The notes under the pieces were generated by a model, which saw only the letters and a program-made list of their open reading frames with translations, did not search any database and was not told the DNA's origin. From positions 1,697,001 to 1,761,000 of the forward strand of contig NZ_CP085344.1 of assembly GCF_020618415.1 (NCBI RefSeq): a stretch of DNA of 64,000 nucleotides, given 5' to 3'. Positions 1 through 10,746 of this stretch are shown here, piece by piece. A program made the position numbers and the translations under genes. The stretch's first letter is position 1, and the number at the start of each line of letters is the position of its first letter. The stretch is from Cupriavidus sp. MP-37. Its GTDB lineage: Bacteria; Pseudomonadota; Gammaproteobacteria; Burkholderiales; Burkholderiaceae.

Positions 1-4
1 CCAA

Positions 5-26
5 CCTCTCCCGCAAGCGGGAGAGG
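5..26. repeat. REP-type palindrome, copy 1
   Basis: Perfect 10-bp inverted repeat CCTCTCCCGC / GCGGGAGAGG separated by AA. The same core recurs at 60571-60596 and 62107-62126. It lies 26 bp beyond the stop codon of the HAD gene, the usual intergenic position of REP elements. The preceding bases CCAA suggest that the rest of the unit continues outside the window. It approximates an unoccupied version of the site that is interrupted by an insertion sequence near 60.7-62.1 kb. Confidence 0.8.
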
Positions 27-52
27 GAGCCAACCTCCCAAATGCCGCGGCC

Positions 53-844
53 CTAGCCGCGCGCCTCGACCAGCCGTTGTGCCATTTCCGCGAAGCCTTC
101 GCCGCCCGCGGCCGAGGTGATGTAGGCGGGCGGCACCGGCAACTGCGGCAGGATATCGCGCACATTGGCCACGCCCACCGACAGCGGAAAATGCGCGAAC
201 ATCGACGCATCGTTGGCCGAATCCCCGATAAACAGCCACTGGTCGCGCCGCGCGTCCAGGTCTTCGCCCAGCAGCTCGGCCACGCACAGCTTGCTCATCG
301 ACAGCTTGTCATGCTGGCCGAACCAGCCGTTGACATGGATGGAGCTGACGGTGGCGGTCATGCCGGCCTCGCGCATCAGTTCCGCGATGCGCGCCACCGC
401 TTCGCCGGGCAGCGGCACGACGTCTTCGGCGTGGTCGATGGCCAGGTCGGCGGCATGCCAGGCCTGGTCGGAGGCCAGCGCGCAGCCGGGCACTTCGCGC
501 ACGATGTGCTGGCCCAGCGCGTGGATGCGCTCCAGGTTGCGCGCGCGCGTGGCGGCATCGTCAAGGAAACGGGTCTGCAGCCGGCCGTTGCGCAGGTACG
601 AGTAGAAGGCGCCGTTTTCGCCGATGATGGCATCGACCGGCCACAGCCGGGTCAGGATCTCGGCCCACGCGATGCAGCGTCCGGTCACCGGTATCACATG
701 CAGGCCGGCCCGGCGCAGGCCGTCGAGCGCCAGGTAGGTCGAGGCGGGCAGCCGGCCGTCGGTGGTCAGGGTGCCGTCGATGTCGGTCAGCACGCCGCGC
801 ACCTGGCGCAGCGCCGTATCAGAGAGCTTGTTCAGGGATTGCAT
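53..844 (-). CDS. HAD-superfamily (type IIB) hydrolase
   Basis: 263-aa haloacid-dehalogenase-type phosphatase, probably cytoplasmic. Motif I is DIDGT near residue 22 (nucleophile and acid/base aspartates). A threonine/glycine segment IPVTGR follows, and motif IV is GDSANDASMF (Mg2+ site). The cap is of the larger C2 type seen in Cof, sugar-phosphate and mannosyl-3-phosphoglycerate phosphatases. The substrate cannot be read from the sequence. ATG at 844 is preferred over an in-frame TTG at 877 because it places motif I at the usual distance from the N-terminus, although its ribosome site is weak. The gene is divergent from ugpB. A sugar-phosphate or polyol-phosphate substrate would fit that neighbour but is only inference. 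Confidence 0.85.
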   Translation of the reverse strand: MQSLNKLSDTALRQVRGVLTDIDGTLTTDGRLPASTYLALDGLRRAGLHVIPVTGRCIAWAEILTRLWPVDAIIGENGAFYSYLRNGRLQTRFLDDAATRARNLERIHALGQHIVREVPGCALASDQAWHAADLAIDHAEDVVPLPGEAVARIAELMREAGMTATVSSIHVNGWFGQHDKLSMSKLCVAELLGEDLDARRDQWLFIGDSANDASMFAHFPLSVGVANVRDILPQLPVPPAYITSAAGGEGFAEMAQRLVEARG

Positions 845-968
845 GGCGGGCCATTGTAACCGTGGATCTGCAGCCAAATTCGTTTATTGCACTGCAAAAT
901 GCCGCGGCCCGTCCATACTGGTGAATCTGCTGATTTGCTTGCGCAGGTGCGACGGGCGTAACATGCCG

Positions 969-986
969 CTGTCATAAAACAATCAC
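969..986 (+). promoter_or_regulatory. Pho-box-like site before ugpB
   Basis: CTGTCAT-AAAA-CAATCAC: a perfect first 7-bp half matching the known PhoB consensus, an A-rich 4-bp spacer and a degenerate second half (4 of 7). A further CTGTCGG lies at 990-996. It is 52 bp before the ugpB start. In enterobacteria ugp is a PhoB-controlled phosphate-starvation operon, so control by phosphate is the natural reading, though not proven here. Confidence 0.6.
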
Positions 987-1037
987 ATGCTGTCGGATTT
1001 TCGTCTGACTGCTATAGACAGACCAAGGAGAGGCCCG

Positions 1038-2354
1038 ATGTCCGTATCCCGTACCGTGCTCAAACTCGCCGCGCTGGCAGCCCTGACCGGGGCCGGCAGC
1101 GCGCACGCCGCCGTTGAAATCCAGTGGTGGCACGCCATGCAGGGCGCGCTGAACGACAAGGTGAACGAGATCGCCAACAAGTTCAACGCCAGCCAGTCCG
1201 AATACAAGGTGGTCCCCGTCAACAAGGGCAACTACGACGAAACCCTGGCGGCGGGCATCGCCGCCTTCCGCGCCGGCGGCGCCCCCGCGATCCTGCAGGT
1301 GTTCGAGGTCGGCACCGCCACCATGATGAGTGCCAAGGGCGCGATCAAGCCGGTGTCGACGGTGATGAAGGACGCCGGCGAGAAGTTCGACCAGAAGGCC
1401 TACATCCCGGCCGTGGCGGGCTACTACACCTCGTCCAAGGGCGAGATGCTGTCGTTCCCGTTCAACAGCTCGACCACGGTGTTCTACTACAACAAGGACG
1501 CCTTCAAGAAGGCCGGCCTGGATCCGGAAAAGCCGCCCAAGACCTGGCCCGAGGTGATGCAGTACTCGGCCAAGCTCAAGGCCTCGGGCACCAACTGCGC
1601 CTATACCACCGACTGGCAGGGCTGGGTCCACCTGGAGAGCTTCTCGGCCTGGCACAACACGCTGTACGCGACCAAGAACAACGGCTTCGGCGGCACCGAC
1701 ACGCGCCTGGTCTTCAACAGCCCGCTGCACGTCAAGCACATCGCCAACCTGCAGGACATGGTGAAGAAGGGCTATTTCAGCTATGGCGGGCGCAAGGCCG
1801 AATCGCAGGCCAAGTTCTATAACGGCGAGTGCGCCATGTTCACCGGCTCGTCGGCGACGCTGGCCAATGTCCGCAAGAACGCCAAGTTCGCGTTCGCGGT
1901 GGCGCAGCTGCCGTACTACCCGGACGTGCAGGGCGCCCCGCAGAACACCATCATCGGCGGCGCGTCGCTGTGGGTGATGGGCGGCAAGAAGGCCGAAGAG
2001 TACAAGGGCGTCGCCAGGTTCTTCAGTTTCCTGTCGCGCCCGGAGATCCAGTCTGACTGGCACCAGGCCACCGGCTACCTGCCGGTGACGATGGCCGCCT
2101 ACGAGATGACCAGGAAGTCGGGCTTCTACGACAAGAACCCCGGCGCCGACGTGTCGGTGCAGCAGATGGTGGTCAAGACCACCGACAAGTCGCGCGGCGT
2201 GCGCCTGGGCAATATGGTGCAGATCCGCACCGTGGTCGATGAAGAGCTGGAAGCCGTCTGGGCCGGCAAGAAGGAGCCCAAGGCGGCGCTGGACTCGGCC
2301 GTGGCGCGTGGCAACGAACTGCTGGAGCGCTTCCAGAAGACCGCGCGCGAATAA
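1038..2354 (+). CDS. ugpB: sn-glycerol-3-phosphate ABC transporter, periplasmic binding protein UgpB
   Basis: 438-aa extracytoplasmic solute-binding protein (family 1). It begins with a Sec signal peptide (basic MSVSRTVLK, hydrophobic core, cleavage after AHA near residue 25). The mature start [12 protein letters not shown] and the later blocks [11 protein letters not shown] and ATGYLPVT are typical of UgpB. It captures glycerol-3-phosphate or glycerophosphodiesters and delivers them to UgpAE. The start was chosen because AAGGAG lies 8 bp upstream and the signal peptide starts there; an upstream in-frame ATG at 987 would prefix non-signal sequence. First gene of ugpBAECQ, with a Pho-box-like site upstream. 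Confidence 0.95.
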   Translation: MSVSRTVLKLAALAALTGAGSAHAAVEIQWWHAMQGALNDKVNEIANKFNASQSEYKVVPVNKGNYDETLAAGIAAFRAGGAPAILQVFEVGTATMMSAKGAIKPVSTVMKDAGEKFDQKAYIPAVAGYYTSSKGEMLSFPFNSSTTVFYYNKDAFKKAGLDPEKPPKTWPEVMQYSAKLKASGTNCAYTTDWQGWVHLESFSAWHNTLYATKNNGFGGTDTRLVFNSPLHVKHIANLQDMVKKGYFSYGGRKAESQAKFYNGECAMFTGSSATLANVRKNAKFAFAVAQLPYYPDVQGAPQNTIIGGASLWVMGGKKAEEYKGVARFFSFLSRPEIQSDWHQATGYLPVTMAAYEMTRKSGFYDKNPGADVSVQQMVVKTTDKSRGVRLGNMVQIRTVVDEELEAVWAGKKEPKAALDSAVARGNELLERFQKTARE

Positions 2355-2514
2355 GGCGCCGGACCTTGCCAGCAGGCTGACGTGACAAGCGGGCGGCGGC
2401 GAAACCTCCGCCCGCTTGCTTTGTGGCCGGCACCGATCGGGGCCGGCCACCGCTTCGTACCTGATCCGTACCTTGTCCGATGCCGCCATCCGCGGCATCC
2501 GCCGGAATCCGTTC

Positions 2515-3396
2515 ATGGAAAAACGCGTCGTGTTCCGTTCGCCGTGGCTGCCGTATCTGCTGGTGTTGCCGCAGATCGCGATCACGCTGATCTTCTTTTT
2601 CCTGCCCGCCGGGCAGGCCTTGTACCAGTCGATGCTGCAGCAGGATGCCTTCGGCATCAACCTGGAATTCGTCGGCCTGGACAACTTCCGCATGCTGTGG
2701 AACGACCCGCTCTATGTCGAGTCGTTCCAGGTCACCGCTATCTTTGCCGTGGGCGTGACGGTGGTGGGGCTGACCACCGCGCTGGCGCTGGCCTATTTTG
2801 CCGACCGCGTGATCCGCGCCGCGGTGGGCTACAAGACGCTGCTGATCTGGCCGTATGCGGTGGCGCCGGCGGTGGCCGGCGTGCTGTGGATGTTCATGTT
2901 CAACCCGACGCTGGGGGTGGTCTCGTTTGCGCTGCGCAAGCTCGGCGTCGAATGGAACTTCCTGCTCAACGGCAACCAGGCCCTGCTGCTGGTGGTGCTG
3001 GCCGCGGCCTGGAAGCAGATCAGCTACAACTTCCTGTTCTTCCTGGCCGGGCTGCAAAGCATCCCGCGCTCGCTGATCGAGGCCGCCGCCATCGATGGCG
3101 CGGGCCCGTGGCGCCGCTTCTGGTCGATCGTGTTCCCGCTGCTGTCGCCGACCACCTTCTTCCTGATGGTGATCAACGTGGTCTACGCGTTCTTCGACAC
3201 CTTCGCCATCATCGATGCGGTCACGCACGGCGGGCCGTTCAACTCGACCAACACGCTGGTCTACAAGGTCTTCCATGACGGCTTCCGCGGCATGGATATC
3301 GGCGGCTCGGCCGCGCAGTCGGTGGTGCTGATGGTGATCGTGATCGCGCTCACCGTGGTGCAGTTCCGTTATGTGGAACGCAAGGTCCAGTACTGA
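2515..3396 (+). CDS. ugpA: sn-glycerol-3-phosphate ABC transporter permease UgpA
   Basis: 293-aa integral membrane permease with about six transmembrane segments. It starts [17 protein letters not shown], matching the known UgpA N-terminus, so ATG 2515 is chosen over longer in-frame starts. The EAA loop that docks on the ATPase is visible as [14 protein letters not shown] around residue 195. The C-terminus [14 protein letters not shown] is UgpA-like. It pairs with UgpE to form the channel. The gap to ugpB (160 bp) is the longest in the operon and contains an inverted repeat, GCGGGCGG with CCGCCCGC (2389-2415), perhaps a transcript-processing or attenuation hairpin. The gap to ugpE is 11 bp. 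Confidence 0.95.
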   Translation: MEKRVVFRSPWLPYLLVLPQIAITLIFFFLPAGQALYQSMLQQDAFGINLEFVGLDNFRMLWNDPLYVESFQVTAIFAVGVTVVGLTTALALAYFADRVIRAAVGYKTLLIWPYAVAPAVAGVLWMFMFNPTLGVVSFALRKLGVEWNFLLNGNQALLLVVLAAAWKQISYNFLFFLAGLQSIPRSLIEAAAIDGAGPWRRFWSIVFPLLSPTTFFLMVINVVYAFFDTFAIIDAVTHGGPFNSTNTLVYKVFHDGFRGMDIGGSAAQSVVLMVIVIALTVVQFRYVERKVQY

Positions 3397-3407
3397 CAGA
3401 GGCAACC

Positions 3408-4256
3408 ATGGTAGAACGTCGTCCTTTCCTCGATTTCCTGACCCACGCGGTGCTGATCCTCGGCATCGTCATCGTGGTGTTCCCGGTGTACCTGACCTTC
3501 GTCGCGTCGACGCTGACCGCCGAAGAAGTGCTCGACGCGCCGATGACGCTGATCCCCGGCAGCCACCTGATCGACAACTATCGCACCGTGCTGTTCCAGG
3601 GCGTGGGCGAGGCCGCCTCGCCGGTCTCGACCATGATGAAGAACAGCTTGATCATGGCGCTGGGCATCGCGCTGGGCAAGATCGCGATCTCGATCATCTC
3701 GGCCTTTGCCATCGTCTATTTCAGGTTCCCGCTGCGCAAGACCTTCTTCTGGCTGATCTTCATCACGCTGATGCTGCCAGTCGAGGTGCGGATCCTGCCG
3801 ACCTACAAGGTGGTGTCGGACCTCGGGCTGCTCGACAGCTACTTCGGGCTGACCATTCCAATCATCGCGTCGGCGACCGCGACCTTCCTGTTCCGCCAGT
3901 TCTTCCTGACGATTCCCGATGAACTCGCGGAAGCGGCGCGCATCGACGGCGCCGGGCCGCTGCGCTTTTTCTGGGACGTGGTGCTGCCGCTGTCGCGCAC
4001 CAGCATCGCCGCGCTGTTCGTGATCCAGTTTATCTACGGCTGGAACCAGTACCTGTGGCCGCTGCTGATCACCACGCAGAAGTCGATGACGCCGGTGGTG
4101 GTGGGCGTGACGCAAATGATCTCGCGCTCGGGCGATGCCGCCACCGACTGGAACCTGGTGATGGCCACGGTGATGCTGGCGATGATCCCGCCCGCGGTGG
4201 TGGTGGTGCTGATGCAGAAGTGGTTCGTCAAGGGCCTGGTCGAAACCGAGAAATAA
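3408..4256 (+). CDS. ugpE: sn-glycerol-3-phosphate ABC transporter permease UgpE
   Basis: 282-aa second permease subunit with six predicted membrane spans. The EAA motif is [14 protein letters not shown] near residue 185. The segment [14 protein letters not shown] before the last helices is characteristic of UgpE/MalG-type permeases. The start is [13 protein letters not shown]. It forms the inner-membrane channel with UgpA and is energised by UgpC. It sits tightly between ugpA (11 bp) and ugpC (10 bp), consistent with one transcript. Confidence 0.95.
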   Translation: MVERRPFLDFLTHAVLILGIVIVVFPVYLTFVASTLTAEEVLDAPMTLIPGSHLIDNYRTVLFQGVGEAASPVSTMMKNSLIMALGIALGKIAISIISAFAIVYFRFPLRKTFFWLIFITLMLPVEVRILPTYKVVSDLGLLDSYFGLTIPIIASATATFLFRQFFLTIPDELAEAARIDGAGPLRFFWDVVLPLSRTSIAALFVIQFIYGWNQYLWPLLITTQKSMTPVVVGVTQMISRSGDAATDWNLVMATVMLAMIPPAVVVVLMQKWFVKGLVETEK

Positions 4257-4266
4257 GCGAAACACA

Positions 4267-5376
<1,110 letters not shown>

Positions 5377-5377
5377 C

Positions 5378-6124
5378 ATGACCACCGCAACCGACAAGGC
5401 CTGGCGCTACCCCAGCCATATCGCGCACCGCGGCGCCGGCAAGCTGGCGCCGGAGAACACGCTGGCCGCATTCCGTCACGGCGCCGGCTTTGGTTACCGC
5501 ATGTTCGAGTTCGACGTGAAGCTGTCGGCCGACGGCAAGCCGGTGCTGATGCACGACGCCACCCTGGACCGCACCACCAGCGGCCAGGGCAGGGTGGATG
5601 CGCTGACGCTGGGCGAACTTGCGCTGCTCGACGCCGGCAGCTGGCACGGCCCGGCCTTCGCCGGCGAGCCGGTGCCGACGCTGGCGGCGATCGCGCGCTA
5701 CACCCGCGCCAATGGCTTCCTGGTCAATATCGAGATCAAGCCGGTGCCCGGCACGGAAGCGCGCACCGGCGCCGCGGTGGCCCTCGATGCCCAGTCGCTG
5801 TGGGTCGGCGCCGAGGTGCCGCCGCTGCTGTCGTCGTTTTCGGAAGAGGCACTCGCCGCCGCGGCGCGCGTCGCGCCGGACCTGCCGCGCGCGTTGCTGC
5901 TCGACCAGCTGCCCCCTGACTGGCTGGAGCGGGTGCGCCGGCTCGGCTGCGTCGCGCTCGATGCCAACCATCGCGAACTGGATGCCGGCGTGATTGCCGC
6001 CGCACATGCCGCCGGCCTGCGCGTGCTGGCTTACACCGTCAACGATCCGGCGCGGGCCGTGCAGTTGCTGGAATGGGGGCTCGATGGGGTGATTACCGAC
6101 GCCGTCGACCAGTTCGCGCCCTGA
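5378..6124 (+). CDS. ugpQ: Glycerophosphodiester phosphodiesterase UgpQ
   Basis: 248-aa cytoplasmic GDPD-family enzyme that hydrolyses imported glycerophosphodiesters to glycerol-3-phosphate and an alcohol. Motifs are HRGAGKLAPENT (catalytic His near 15, metal-binding Glu-Asn), EFDVKLSADG, HDATLDRTTSG (second catalytic His) and NIEIKP. The C-terminal VNDPARAVQLLEWGLDGVITD is typical of the barrel end. No signal peptide is present, consistent with acting after uptake. ATG 5378 follows the ugpC stop by one base; the longer in-frame start inside ugpC is unlikely. Last gene of the operon. Confidence 0.94.
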   Translation: MTTATDKAWRYPSHIAHRGAGKLAPENTLAAFRHGAGFGYRMFEFDVKLSADGKPVLMHDATLDRTTSGQGRVDALTLGELALLDAGSWHGPAFAGEPVPTLAAIARYTRANGFLVNIEIKPVPGTEARTGAAVALDAQSLWVGAEVPPLLSSFSEEALAAAARVAPDLPRALLLDQLPPDWLERVRRLGCVALDANHRELDAGVIAAAHAAGLRVLAYTVNDPARAVQLLEWGLDGVITDAVDQFAP

Positions 6125-6210
6125 TTCAGATTGTTGTGGGGCTGTTGCGAATTCGCTGAAAGCGGTTGGAATTGTCGCGTGACTGTGTTTCGTATCGCGA
6201 AAAGTCCACA

Positions 6211-6237
6211 TTGATCAAACGCAATCCGTGCTATCCT
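6211..6237 (+). promoter_or_regulatory. Candidate sigma-70 promoter for sucA
   Basis: TTGATC (6211-6216) and TATCCT (6232-6237), with TG one base before the -10 (an extended -10). The 15-bp spacer is short, so the call leans on the extended -10. It would start a transcript near 6244 and give a leader of about 210 nt before sucA. The preceding 85 bp after ugpQ show no other clear signal. Confidence 0.45.
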
Positions 6238-6243
6238 TACCGC

Positions 6244-6453
6244 CGTGAAGACTTAAGGTCCTTCCCCGCACAACTTGCCCTTTCGGGCCTTGTGAGGCGG
6301 CCATCACACGCGGCACCCTGGTGGTGCCGTTTGCGTAAGCACCCTCCGCTGGCTCCCAAGAGTTGTTTGCGATCCGCTAACCGGTCAAGCCGTGTCGCGG
6401 AAGGTTGAATAACCCGCTGAACTCCGGCAGACCCGGAGAAAAGTGAGCGTCCC
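6244..6453 (+). ncRNA. Structured 5' leader of sucA (sucA RNA motif candidate)
   Basis: About 210 nt without a coding frame but with four stem-loops: CACAA/TTGTG enclosing GCCC/GGGC (6269-6294); CGGCACC/GGTGCCG (6311-6329); GCG-GGTT/AACC-CGC (6397-6417); CTCCGG/CCGGAG (6422-6438). The last lies just before the ATG at 6454 and pairs a GGAG that could serve ribosome binding. A cis-regulatory structure of unknown ligand, the sucA motif, is known upstream of sucA in Burkholderiales and overlaps the Shine-Dalgarno. This leader has the right gene, order and position. No covariance model was run. Confidence 0.6.
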
Positions 6454-9306
6454 ATGATGCAGCAGTATCAGAGCAATTCGTACCTCTTCGGCGGCAACGC
6501 CCCCTATGTCGAAGAACTGTACGAAGCCTACCTCCAGAACCCCGCCTCGGTTCCCGACAATTGGCGCGCGTACTTCGACGCCATGCAGAACGTTCCCGCC
6601 GTCGACGGCTCGAACGGCCGGGATATCCCCCACGCTCCCATCGTTGCCTCGTTCGCCGAGCGCGCCAAGCAAGGCCCCATCCGCACCATCGTTGCCTCGG
6701 CCGATTCCGACATGGGCCGCAAGCGCGTCGCTGCCACGCAGCTGATCGCCGCCTACCGCAACATCGGTTCGCACTGGGCCGACCTGGACCCGCTCAAGCG
6801 CCAGGAGCGTCCGCCCCTGCCGGATCTGGACCCCGCCTTCTACGGTTTTTCCGAAGCCGATCTCGATATCGTCTTCAACGCCAGCAATACCTACTTCGGC
6901 AAGGAGTCGATGAGCCTGCGCGAGCTGCTCAACAACCTGCGCGAAACGTACTGCGGCACCATCGGCTTCGAATTCATGTACGTGAGCGACCAGGCGCAGA
7001 AGCGCTGGTGGCAGGAGCGCCTGGAAACCACGCGTTCCAAGCCGGTGTTCACGCTGGAAAAGAAGAAGCACATCCTTGACCGCCTGACCGCGGCGGAAGG
7101 CCTCGAGCGCTTCCTGCATACCAAGTACGTCGGCCAGAAGCGCTTCTCGCTGGAAGGCGGCGAGAGCTTCATCGCCGCCATGGACGAACTGATCCAGCAC
7201 GCCGGCAGCAAGGGCGTGCAGGAAATCGTGATCGGCATGGCCCACCGCGGCCGCCTGAACGTGCTGGTCAACACCCTGGGCAAGATGCCCGCCGACCTGT
7301 TCGCCGAGTTCGAAGGCAAGCACGTCGATGACCTGCCGGCCGGCGACGTCAAGTACCACAAGGGCTTCTCGAGCGACGTCTCGACCGAGGGCGGCCCGAT
7401 CCACCTGTCGCTGGCATTCAACCCGTCGCACCTGGAAATCGTCAACCCGGTGGTCGAAGGTTCGGCCAAGGCCCGCCAGGAACGCCGCGGCGCGGTCGGC
7501 AACATGGAAGTGCTGCCGGTGCAAGTGCATGGCGATGCCGCCTTTGCCGGCCAGGGCGTGGTGATGGAGACGCTGAACCTGGCGCAGACCCGCGGCTACG
7601 GCACGGGCGGCACCATGCACATCGTCATCAACAACCAGATCGGCTTCACCACCTCCGACCCGCGCGACGCCCGCTCGACGCTGTACTGCACGGACGTGGT
7701 CAAGATGATCGAGGCCCCGGTGCTGCACGTGAACGGCGACGATCCCGAAGCCGTGGTGTACGCCATGCAGCTGGCGGTGGACTTCCGCATGGAGTTCAAG
7801 AAGGATGTCGTGGTCGACATCATCTGCTTCCGCAAGCTGGGCCACAACGAGCAGGACACGCCCGCGGTCACGCAGCCGCTGATGTACAAGAAGATTGCCC
7901 AGCATCCCGGCACGCGCAAGCTGTACGCCGACAAGCTGGCCGCGCAGAACCTGGTGCCGGCCGACTTCGGCGACGAGAAGGTCAAGGAATACCGCGCCGC
8001 GATGGACGCCGGCAAGCACACCGCCGATCCGGTGCTGTCGAACTTCAAGAACAAGTTCGCGGTCGACTGGATGCCGTTCCTGAACCGCAAGTGGACCGAC
8101 GCCGCCGACACCGCCGTGCCGGTGACCGAACTGAAGCGCCTGGCCGAACGCATCACCGCCATCCCCGAACACCTGAAGCTGCACCCGCTGGTCGAGAAGG
8201 TGGTCAAGGACCGCGCCAACATGGGCCGCGGCGACCAGCCGCTGGACTGGGGCATGGGCGAGCACCTGGCCTTTGCCTCGCTGGTGGCCTCGGGCTACCC
8301 GGTGCGCATTACCGGCCAGGACGCCGGCCGCGGCACCTTCACCCACCGCCACGCCGTGCTGCACGACCAGAACCGCGAGCGCTGGGATGCCGGCAGCTAC
8401 GTGCCGCTGCAGAACGTGTCGGAAAACCAGGCACCGTTCACGGTGATCGACTCGGTGCTGTCCGAAGAGGCCGTGCTGGGCTTCGAATACGGCTACTCGA
8501 CCGCCGAACCGAACGCGCTGGTGATCTGGGAAGCCCAGTTCGGCGATTTCGTCAACGGCGCCCAGGTGGTGATCGACCAGTTCATCTCGTCGGGTGAAGT
8601 GAAGTGGGGCCGTGCCTCGGGCCTGACCCTGATGCTGCCGCACGGCTACGAAGGCCAGGGTCCGGAACACAGCTCGGCGCGCATCGAGCGCTTCCTGCAG
8701 CTGTGCGCGGACCACAACATGCAGGTCTGCCAGCCGACCACGCCGGCACAGATCTTCCACCTGCTGCGCCGCCAGATGATCCGCCTGTTCCGCAAGCCGC
8801 TGGTGATCATGACGCCGAAGTCGCTGCTGCGTAACAAGGATGCGGTGTCGCCGCTGTCCGACCTGGCCAAGGGCCACTTCGAGACCGTCATCGGCGACCA
8901 CGAAGAACTGAACGCCGGCAAGGTCAAGCGCGTCATCATGTGCTCGGGCAAGGTCTACTACGACCTGGTCAACACGCGCAAGGAACGCGAGGCCAACGAC
9001 ACCGCCATCATCCGCCTGGAGCAGCTGTATCCGTTCCCGCACAAGGCGCTGGCCGCGGAGCTGAAGAAGTACCCGAACGCCAACGAAATCCTGTGGTGCC
9101 AGGACGAGCCGCAGAACCAGGGCGCCTGGTTCTTCGTGCAGCACTACATCATGGAAAACATGACGGATGGCCAGAAGCTCGGTTATGCCGGTCGTCCCGC
9201 CTCGGCTTCGCCGGCGGTGGGCTACTACGCAAAGCACAACGAGCAACAGAAGGCGCTGCTCGACGCGGCCTTCGCCAAGCTCAAGGGCTTTGTTCTGACC
9301 AAGTAA
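6454..9306 (+). CDS. sucA: 2-oxoglutarate dehydrogenase E1 component
   Basis: 950-aa thiamine-diphosphate enzyme that decarboxylates 2-oxoglutarate and transfers the succinyl group to the lipoyl arm of OdhB in the TCA cycle. The N-terminus has the E1o signature FGGNAPYVEELYEAYLQNP. Other family blocks are GMAHRGRLNVLVN (about 262), the cofactor region HVNGDDPEAV followed by CFRKLGHNEQDTP, and HAVLHDQNRERW. Length is normal. Start MMQQYQS follows a structured leader; a second ATG is adjacent at 6457. First gene of sucA-odhB-lpdA, with 87 bp to odhB that contain a hairpin. Confidence 0.97.
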   Translation: MMQQYQSNSYLFGGNAPYVEELYEAYLQNPASVPDNWRAYFDAMQNVPAVDGSNGRDIPHAPIVASFAERAKQGPIRTIVASADSDMGRKRVAATQLIAAYRNIGSHWADLDPLKRQERPPLPDLDPAFYGFSEADLDIVFNASNTYFGKESMSLRELLNNLRETYCGTIGFEFMYVSDQAQKRWWQERLETTRSKPVFTLEKKKHILDRLTAAEGLERFLHTKYVGQKRFSLEGGESFIAAMDELIQHAGSKGVQEIVIGMAHRGRLNVLVNTLGKMPADLFAEFEGKHVDDLPAGDVKYHKGFSSDVSTEGGPIHLSLAFNPSHLEIVNPVVEGSAKARQERRGAVGNMEVLPVQVHGDAAFAGQGVVMETLNLAQTRGYGTGGTMHIVINNQIGFTTSDPRDARSTLYCTDVVKMIEAPVLHVNGDDPEAVVYAMQLAVDFRMEFKKDVVVDIICFRKLGHNEQDTPAVTQPLMYKKIAQHPGTRKLYADKLAAQNLVPADFGDEKVKEYRAAMDAGKHTADPVLSNFKNKFAVDWMPFLNRKWTDAADTAVPVTELKRLAERITAIPEHLKLHPLVEKVVKDRANMGRGDQPLDWGMGEHLAFASLVASGYPVRITGQDAGRGTFTHRHAVLHDQNRERWDAGSYVPLQNVSENQAPFTVIDSVLSEEAVLGFEYGYSTAEPNALVIWEAQFGDFVNGAQVVIDQFISSGEVKWGRASGLTLMLPHGYEGQGPEHSSARIERFLQLCADHNMQVCQPTTPAQIFHLLRRQMIRLFRKPLVIMTPKSLLRNKDAVSPLSDLAKGHFETVIGDHEELNAGKVKRVIMCSGKVYYDLVNTRKEREANDTAIIRLEQLYPFPHKALAAELKKYPNANEILWCQDEPQNQGAWFFVQHYIMENMTDGQKLGYAGRPASASPAVGYYAKHNEQQKALLDAAFAKLKGFVLTK

Positions 9307-9316
9307 TCAGTCGGCA

Positions 9317-9347
9317 GCCACGGCGGCGCGCGCAGGCGCGCCGTGGC
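9317..9347 (+). other. Intercistronic hairpin sucA-odhB
   Basis: GCCACGGC pairs with GCCGTGGC (8 bp, plus one further G-C) around a GC-rich loop, within the 87-bp gap. There is no T-run, so it is not an intrinsic terminator. It may stabilise or process the mRNA. Confidence 0.5.
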
Positions 9348-9393
9348 AACGCCAGCATCAAGACAACACGCATAACACGAGGAATTCACCACC

Positions 9394-10644
9394 ATGGCTA
9401 TCGTTGACGTCAAGGTTCCGCAACTCTCCGAATCGGTCGCCGAAGCGACCATGCTCAACTGGAAGAAGAAGCCCGGCGAAGCCGTCGCCCAGGACGAGAT
9501 CCTGATCGAAATCGAAACCGACAAGGTCGTGCTGGAAGTGCCGGCCCCGTCGGCCGGTGTGCTGTCGCAGATCGTCAAGAACGACGGCGACACCGTCGTC
9601 GCCGATGAAATCATCGCCAAGATCGACACCGAAGCCACCGCTGGCGCCGCTGCCCCCGCAGCCGCCGCCCCCGCTCCGGCTGCCGCCGCTCCGGCCCCGG
9701 CCGCCGCTGCAGCTCCGGCCGGCGCCGGCGCCGTGGCGATGCCGTCGGCCGCCAAGCTGATGGCCGAAGCCGGCCTGTCGGCTGGCCAGGTTGCCGGCAC
9801 CGGCAAGGACGGCCGCATCACCAAGGGCGACGTGCTGGGCGCGGCCGCCGCGCCGGCCCCCGCCGCCAAGGCCGCTCCGGCCCCCGCCGCCAAGCCGGCC
9901 CTGCAGCAGGTCTCGGCCCCGGTCGACTTTGCCGCGCTGGGCGACCGCCCGGAAGAGCGCGTGCCGATGAGCCGCCTGCGTGCCCGCATCGCCGAGCGCC
10001 TGCTGCAGTCGCAAGCCACCAACGCCATCCTCACCACCTTCAATGAAGTCAACATGAAGCCGGTGATGGACCTGCGCAACAAGTACAAGGACCGCTTCGA
10101 GAAGGAACACGGCGTGAAGCTGGGCTTCATGTCGTTCTTCGTCAAGGCCGCGGTGCACGCGCTGAAGAAGTTCCCGCTGATCAACGCCTCGATCGACGGC
10201 AACGACATCGTCTACCACGGCTACTTCGACATCGGTATCGCGGTCGGTTCGCCGCGCGGCCTGGTGGTGCCGATCCTGCGCAACGCCGACCAGATGAGCC
10301 TGGCCGACATCGAGAAGAAGATCGCCGAGTTCGGCGTCAAGGCCCGTGACGGCAAGCTGTCGCTGGAAGAGCTGAGCGGCGGCACGTTCTCGATCTCCAA
10401 CGGCGGCGTGTTCGGCTCGATGCTGTCGACCCCGATCATCAACCCGCCGCAGTCGGCCATCCTGGGCGTGCACGCCACCAAGGACCGCCCGGTGGTGGAA
10501 GACGGCCAGATCGTGATCCGCCCGATGAACTACCTGGCAATGTCCTACGACCACCGCATCATCGACGGCCGCGAAGCCGTGCTGGGCCTGGTCGCCATGA
10601 AGGACGCCCTGGAAGATCCGGCGCGCCTGCTGCTGGACCTGTAA
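9394..10644 (+). CDS. odhB: Dihydrolipoyllysine succinyltransferase (E2 of 2-oxoglutarate dehydrogenase)
   Basis: 416-aa E2 subunit. An N-terminal lipoyl domain carries the lipoylated lysine in [10 protein letters not shown] (Lys44). A mobile Ala/Pro linker follows (about 85-120), then an E3/E1-binding domain starting [13 protein letters not shown], a second Ala/Pro linker, and the catalytic domain ending in [12 protein letters not shown] with the active-site His and Asp. It accepts the succinyl group from SucA and passes it to CoA; its arm is re-oxidised by LpdA. The shine-like AACACGAGGAATT precedes ATG 9394. Single lipoyl domain, as usual for succinyltransferases. Confidence 0.97.
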   Translation: MAIVDVKVPQLSESVAEATMLNWKKKPGEAVAQDEILIEIETDKVVLEVPAPSAGVLSQIVKNDGDTVVADEIIAKIDTEATAGAAAPAAAAPAPAAAAPAPAAAAAPAGAGAVAMPSAAKLMAEAGLSAGQVAGTGKDGRITKGDVLGAAAAPAPAAKAAPAPAAKPALQQVSAPVDFAALGDRPEERVPMSRLRARIAERLLQSQATNAILTTFNEVNMKPVMDLRNKYKDRFEKEHGVKLGFMSFFVKAAVHALKKFPLINASIDGNDIVYHGYFDIGIAVGSPRGLVVPILRNADQMSLADIEKKIAEFGVKARDGKLSLEELSGGTFSISNGGVFGSMLSTPIINPPQSAILGVHATKDRPVVEDGQIVIRPMNYLAMSYDHRIIDGREAVLGLVAMKDALEDPARLLLDL

Positions 10645-10656
10645 CCGCCGGTCCCT

Positions 10657-10680
10657 CCGCGCACGCACAGGCGTGCGCGG
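10657..10680 (+). other. Intercistronic hairpin odhB-lpdA
   Basis: Perfect 10-bp stem CCGCGCACGC / GCGTGCGCGG with loop ACAG, 12 bp after the odhB stop. No T-run follows. It resembles the hairpin between sucA and odhB in position and GC content and may set mRNA processing or relative expression. Confidence 0.6.
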
Positions 10681-10746
10681 GGAGCGCGCTCCCGTGATCA
10701 CGGCGCGCCGGCACAAGTTGCCGCCGGCGCCCAACAAGGAATTTCC

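Noticed and set aside
6385..9246. A 953-codon open frame opposite sucA
   Set aside because: High-GC shadow of sucA: Arg/His/Gly/Val-rich, no domains, no ribosome site, full overlap with a certain gene.
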